The position numbers and the translations under genes were made by a program. From assembly GCA_910583555.1 (NCBI GenBank), contig CAJTXO010000019.1, forward strand, positions 1-64,000: 64,000 bases of DNA, in the 5' to 3' direction. The stretch comes from an uncultured Eubacterium sp. (GTDB taxonomy: Bacteria > Bacillota > Clostridia > Lachnospirales > Lachnospiraceae). Positions 60,188 through 64,000 of this stretch are shown here, one piece after another. The stretch's first letter is position 1, and each line of letters starts with the position of its first letter. The notes below the pieces were generated by a model, which searched no databases, was not told where the DNA came from, and saw only the letters and a list, made by a program, of their open reading frames with translations.

Positions 60188-60241
60188 ATAGTGTACTGTA
60201 CCGTTCACATTTGACTGAAAATGAACGGTACAGTACACTAT
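60188..60241. promoter_or_regulatory. 20-bp perfect inverted repeat in the PTS leader
   Basis: The arms at 60188-60207 and 60222-60241 are perfectly complementary (core GTGTACTGTACC) with a 14-nt loop. A TTGCCA/TGGCAA pair (60172-60177 and 60248-60253) flanks it outside. It lies between the promoter at 60357-60386 and the PTS start codon. No T-run follows, so it is not a normal terminator. Confidence 0.85.
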
Positions 60242-60356
60242 TACTATTGGCAAAAGGGCGGAATAAAATTCTTATAAAGCGCAAAAAATACCGTTCCATA
60301 CGCCCGCTGTTCTCCCTCATAGACAACCGAAATCTAATTTACTGTCAATCATCAAT

Positions 60357-60386
60357 ATAGTACCAGTTTTCATCAAAATATTACAA
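60357..60386 (-). promoter_or_regulatory. Promoter of the PTS-GH4 operon
   Basis: On the minus strand TTGTAA (60381-60386), an 18-base spacer and TACTAT (60357-60362). The intergenic region 60145-60448 holds this promoter, the inverted repeat and an AT-rich stretch with no convincing plus-strand promoter that I can defend. Confidence 0.5.
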
Positions 60387-60448
60387 GCTTTCTCAATGCA
60401 ATTCGTATACTATATACTTATAAAATCTAAAAATGAGGAGGTAGTAAT

Positions 60449-63400
60449 ATGAGACAGATGCTAAAGAGAATTTTGGCATATACACTCACGGCAGCTATGG
60501 TATTACCGGCGATCGGAACCAGGCCGCGGACGGTGGCAGCAGAAGACACCTATGCACCCACAATGACTGTAGATATGACAAATGAACTGGGCGACATCAT
60601 GCATGGCGCTTCCGGATTTCTTTACGGAATAAGCAGTGAAGATGTCCCTACCATGAACCTGATCACGCCGTTAAAGCCTAAAGTGCTGGCTACAAAGGGG
60701 GCGCTTGGCACGGAACATCCCTATGCGGATGCTCTTGACGTGGCAGAAACATTTCTTGAATCAGGCGGACAGATGGTCCAGATGTATAACAGCAACTTTT
60801 ATGCTATTTTCGGGCCTAAGCAGTATTATCAGGACTATGTTGTGCAGTTGAAAGAGGTTATTGTTCCGTATGTTACGGAATGGAAAGACAACTGGAAGAA
60901 AAAGCACCACCATGACCCGGAAACGGGACTTGACGATCTGGGGCTTAATATTGATAAAGCGCTTGTCTATCTTCCTATCAATGAGGGAGACTCAAGAAGG
61001 AGCAAAGTTGACGGCGAAGATTTCAGGCAGGTATTTGAAGCATACTATAAAGCCATAACAGAGGTTGATCCGCTTGCAACCGTCGGCGGTATGAACCCGG
61101 CAGAGTATTCATGGACACACGTTCCGCCGGAGTGGCAGTGGGACGGCTGGCACACATGGCTCAGTTATCTCTATGACAATAACGCATTACCTGACGTAAT
61201 TACATGGCATCAGCTAGAAAGAAATGAAAACAGATACAAAAATGATATTGATGAATTTACCCATCTCAGAAATATATTTGCCGGCGAGGGAAACGAAGAC
61301 GTGCCATACGGAAAAGTAAATAATGTCAATGTCAATAAAATTCCGGCTGACACCCCTCCTATTGTAATAAATGAAATAGCACAATCCGACGAATGCGGTG
61401 TTCCGGGAGCGCTTGTCAGCTGGCTGGGACGCTTTGAGGACGCACAGGCTTACGGCTGTCTGCCGTTTTGGCATCAGGCAGATAACCTGAACGACCTTGC
61501 CGCCGATGCGAACGAAGCAAACAGCGCATGGTGGCTTTATAAATGGTATGCAGACATGGAAGGCCAAAGGTTAAAAATCACGACTGACGATAAGTATTCC
61601 GGGTTATACGGCGTTTCAACAATTGATAACAAACAAAAAAAAGCAACTACTTTATTCGGCCTCGGAAGCGAAGACGGAGATGCAAAAGTTATTTTGAAGG
61701 ATCTTGATAAAACAGATACGTTTTCCGCAGCCAAAAAGGTTCATGTAAAAATTGATGCCGCCTATTTCAAGGGCTTTAACAGCGCAAGCGAACCGGAAAC
61801 CGTACTTGAAGGCGCCGTTGCCCTTACTGACGGAGATCTTGTTATTGAAATGAAAGATACGCTGCGTTCCACAGGATACAGGCTGACGGTAACTCCCGCA
61901 CAGGAAAATGAAGAAATAGGAAAATTGAAGAGCGGTCCATTTCATGCAATATATGAGGCAGAGGAAGCCGAGAGAGTCGGAACAGGACAGCTTGGAGTAG
62001 TGACAAGCACGAAATATTTTCTGTCAGGGGCTCGTGTGAGCGAAGCGACAGACGATAAAAATCAAATCGGCGGCAGCGGGCTTAACAATTTCAGCCAAAA
62101 CAGGGGGTTAGAGTATCAGGTTGAGGTTCCTCAAACCGGAAGATATAAACTTGAGTTTATATACGGAAACCAGGTCGGAATGAATCGGGGAAGCGAAACG
62201 AAACATAAGCCTGAAAACCGTAAGCAGCAGCTGACCATTGACGGCGAAACTTCTGATATGATACTTAAAAATACGATGGAAAAAGAGTGGACGGCAATCT
62301 ATACCCGATATGTTGACTGGGAAAAAGGAAAGCACAGCATAACAATTATGGGAGATACGCCGACAGCGGAAAGTAATATCATGCAGGATGCCCTGCACGT
62401 TACAGCCGCCTCGGAATCCGCAGAAGAACCTACCGTGTATAACAAAGTATTTGAGGCAGAAGAAGGCGACTTTTCATTTAACGCCCTTCATCCGGGAGTA
62501 AATCCTGCGCAGATCAAAAAGGATATCGCAGGATATACAGGCAGCGGTTATGTCAGCGGGCTTGATAAAAAAAGTGTAGAAGACGGCGGCGGAATCCGAT
62601 TTAATGTCGTTGTAGAAAAAAGCGGACTTTATCATATTGATTTGAGATACCGTTCGGAGCTTGCAGGAAAAGCAACCATATATACCGGTAATGCAGCAAG
62701 AGTATTTAACGGCAATAAAAAGGAGATTGGCGTTACAAATACCAATGGTACGTGGATGAACAGCGAAGTTGCCGTGTATTTACAAAAAGGAGTTAATATT
62801 ATTGATGTTGACGCCACGGTGGATATACAGCTTGACAGCCTGCATGTGAAAGAGTGGAGCGAGGAAAAAAATTATTCTCAGGAATTTAATGCCGTTGATG
62901 CTATTCCTGCAAGTGCAAAAACGACGGACATCGAGTATGATGTCTGGAGTGTAAGATGGAATGAGGATTATAAGGATACGATATACGCCGGATTGCTTAA
63001 TGGCGCAGAACCATATGCAACCCAAAATACCGTTGACAAAATTGCAGATTCCGAACTCACTCCTGATGGAGAACCGGTTTCTTACGTTGTGGGACGCAGC
63101 CTTTCGGGTGATGAAAATGCAGAAAACGATGTTGACAAATACCTTGAGTTTGAAGTTTCCGTACCAAACGCCGGCATCTACGCCATGCAATTATTCCATT
63201 CGAATGATGAGATTTTCGGAACACATAGCTACAATACGAAAATCATCGATAAATTTGCCAATATTAAAGTAAATGACGAGGCGGCCAAAAGGTACTTCTT
63301 CATTAACACGATTTCCCGTGATACCTTTAAGGAAAAAACGGTTTATATCGATCTGAAAGCGGGAAAAAATAAAATCAAAATATTCAACGATAACAGTTGG

Positions 63401-64000
63401 AAGGTTATGAAGGGGCTCGATGACGGACAGGCAAAAAAAGCAGGACTTCCTGACTGGAGGGTTGCGGATCCGAAAGAAGAACCAGACAAAAATTACAGCA
63501 GCTTTTATTTTGATAAACCGGGGAATATACCGATTGTAAACTCACTGCCTAATTTCAGTAAATTTGTAATAACTCCTGTTTTTGTAGGAGGGACAGCCAT
63601 AGAAGGAGTTCCTAAAGAGAATGACGGCAAACCAGAGGAAACTTCTAAACCGGTAGTAACGTCGAATCCGGTGGAGCCCCCTGCTCCGGTTACGGATCTG
63701 AAAAAAGGAAGTTCGTTTACGGCGAAGGACATTTCCTATCACGTTGTATCAGTCAACGCTGACAAGAAAACAGGAACCGTAAAAGTTGACAAGGTATCCA
63801 CAAACAGTAAATTAAAGAAAATAACGATACCAGATTCGGTTTCTAAAGACGGATGTACTTTTAAAGTTGAAAAGATTACGAAGAATGCATTCAGGAACAA
63901 TAAAAAGGTTACTAAGGTTAAGATTGGAAAAAATGTTAAAGTGATCGAAGACGGCGCATTCAGCGGCTGTAAAAAACTCCATTCGGTTGTTACTGGCGCG
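60449..64000 (+). CDS. Secreted clan GH-A-like glycosidase with CBM modules and LRR tail (partial, 3' end outside window)
   Basis: GAGGAGG precedes the ATG; the frame stays open to the window end (1184 codons). A signal peptide (about 1-32) is followed by a TIM-barrel-like catalytic region (about 40-390). It contains VYLPINEGDS with a Glu after Asn, as in the acid/base of clan GH-A enzymes, and IVINEIAQSDE, a likely nucleophile. After this come CBM6/35-like modules (about 490-650, starting near YEAEEAERVGTGQ) and a second one near 670-790 (FEAEEGDFSF...). Residues about 810-1040 form more beta-sandwich. A Pro/Thr linker leads to a Lys-rich BspA-type LRR region (about 1090 onward; LKKITIPDSV, AFRNNKKVTKVKIG, AFSGCKKL) that continues beyond the window. 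Base composition is more AT-rich than its neighbours. Confidence 0.8.
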   Translation, partial: MRQMLKRILAYTLTAAMVLPAIGTRPRTVAAEDTYAPTMTVDMTNELGDIMHGASGFLYGISSEDVPTMNLITPLKPKVLATKGALGTEHPYADALDVAETFLESGGQMVQMYNSNFYAIFGPKQYYQDYVVQLKEVIVPYVTEWKDNWKKKHHHDPETGLDDLGLNIDKALVYLPINEGDSRRSKVDGEDFRQVFEAYYKAITEVDPLATVGGMNPAEYSWTHVPPEWQWDGWHTWLSYLYDNNALPDVITWHQLERNENRYKNDIDEFTHLRNIFAGEGNEDVPYGKVNNVNVNKIPADTPPIVINEIAQSDECGVPGALVSWLGRFEDAQAYGCLPFWHQADNLNDLAADANEANSAWWLYKWYADMEGQRLKITTDDKYSGLYGVSTIDNKQKKATTLFGLGSEDGDAKVILKDLDKTDTFSAAKKVHVKIDAAYFKGFNSASEPETVLEGAVALTDGDLVIEMKDTLRSTGYRLTVTPAQENEEIGKLKSGPFHAIYEAEEAERVGTGQLGVVTSTKYFLSGARVSEATDDKNQIGGSGLNNFSQNRGLEYQVEVPQTGRYKLEFIYGNQVGMNRGSETKHKPENRKQQLTIDGETSDMILKNTMEKEWTAIYTRYVDWEKGKHSITIMGDTPTAESNIMQDALHVTAASESAEEPTVYNKVFEAEEGDFSFNALHPGVNPAQIKKDIAGYTGSGYVSGLDKKSVEDGGGIRFNVVVEKSGLYHIDLRYRSELAGKATIYTGNAARVFNGNKKEIGVTNTNGTWMNSEVAVYLQKGVNIIDVDATVDIQLDSLHVKEWSEEKNYSQEFNAVDAIPASAKTTDIEYDVWSVRWNEDYKDTIYAGLLNGAEPYATQNTVDKIADSELTPDGEPVSYVVGRSLSGDENAENDVDKYLEFEVSVPNAGIYAMQLFHSNDEIFGTHSYNTKIIDKFANIKVNDEAAKRYFFINTISRDTFKEKTVYIDLKAGKNKIKIFNDNSWKVMKGLDDGQAKKAGLPDWRVADPKEEPDKNYSSFYFDKPGNIPIVNSLPNFSKFVITPVFVGGTAIEGVPKENDGKPEETSKPVVTSNPVEPPAPVTDLKKGSSFTAKDISYHVVSVNADKKTGTVKVDKVSTNSKLKKITIPDSVSKDGCTFKVEKITKNAFRNNKKVTKVKIGKNVKVIEDGAFSGCKKLHSVVTGA

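Overview
The window looks like a chromosome segment of a Gram-positive anaerobe of class Clostridia, most likely Lachnospiraceae. This is inferred from gene content: a group-B-like [FeFe] hydrogenase, a Csp-like subtilisin, a VanW protein, CheX, large secreted glycoside hydrolases with lysine-rich Ig-like domains, strong AGGAGG ribosome-binding sites and TTGACA/TATAAT promoters. Most of it is of balanced to GC-rich composition. Three stretches are clearly more AT-rich: about 1-1 kb, 41.7-44.9 kb and 60.4-64 kb. No database search was possible; family calls come from reading motifs and overall sequence pattern.

Layout. 0.4-10.3 kb: a small membrane protein, enolase, a zinc-ribbon protein, a sulfonate/taurine-type ABC importer (A-B-C order) divergent from a LacI-family regulator with two operators, a NYN-domain protein with a repeat-bearing leader, a phosphoesterase/thioesterase pair, a five-gene tRNA cluster (Pro, Gly, Arg, His, Gln) and a GH25 lysozyme. 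10.3-26.7 kb: two overlapping PLP aminotransferases, a secreted GH127 enzyme, a Cys-rich protein, a Csp-like S8 protein whose catalytic Ser is Gly, an MCP, TrmL, CheX, an Lrp regulator with a third aminotransferase, an AIR-synthase-fold protein, a VanW protein, a 32-residue membrane peptide too short for normal gene calling, and a TPR-like protein. 26.7-37.3 kb: a B12-type radical SAM protein, an O-antigen-ligase-like protein, [FeFe] hydrogenase, an OmpR-type two-component system, a secreted Ig-like protein and a secreted GH43 enzyme.

37.4-46 kb: a copper operon (csoR, then copA with a fused C-terminal CopZ-like domain that has its own ribosome-binding site), an HTH regulator fused to a FlhA-like cytosolic domain, then an AT-rich island. 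The island holds a decayed ABC exporter and a two-gene unit of an AAA/SMC-like ATPase followed by a small putative PD-(D/E)XK nuclease. That unit is the best candidate here for an undescribed (possibly anti-phage) system. 46-64 kb: a 2557-residue secreted protein divergent from a LytTR/GHKL two-component system, with a 21-bp-phased direct repeat between them, then a 6-phospho-alpha-glucosidase/PTS IICBA operon whose leader carries a 20-bp inverted repeat, and finally an incomplete secreted clan GH-A-like glycosidase with C-terminal leucine-rich repeats that runs off the window.

Functionally the window combines carbohydrate harvesting at the cell surface (GH127, GH43, GH-A-like, PTS/GH4), cell-wall biology (GH25, VanW, Ig-like domains), sensing (two two-component systems, chemotaxis, LacI, Lrp, CsoR) and one possible defence island.
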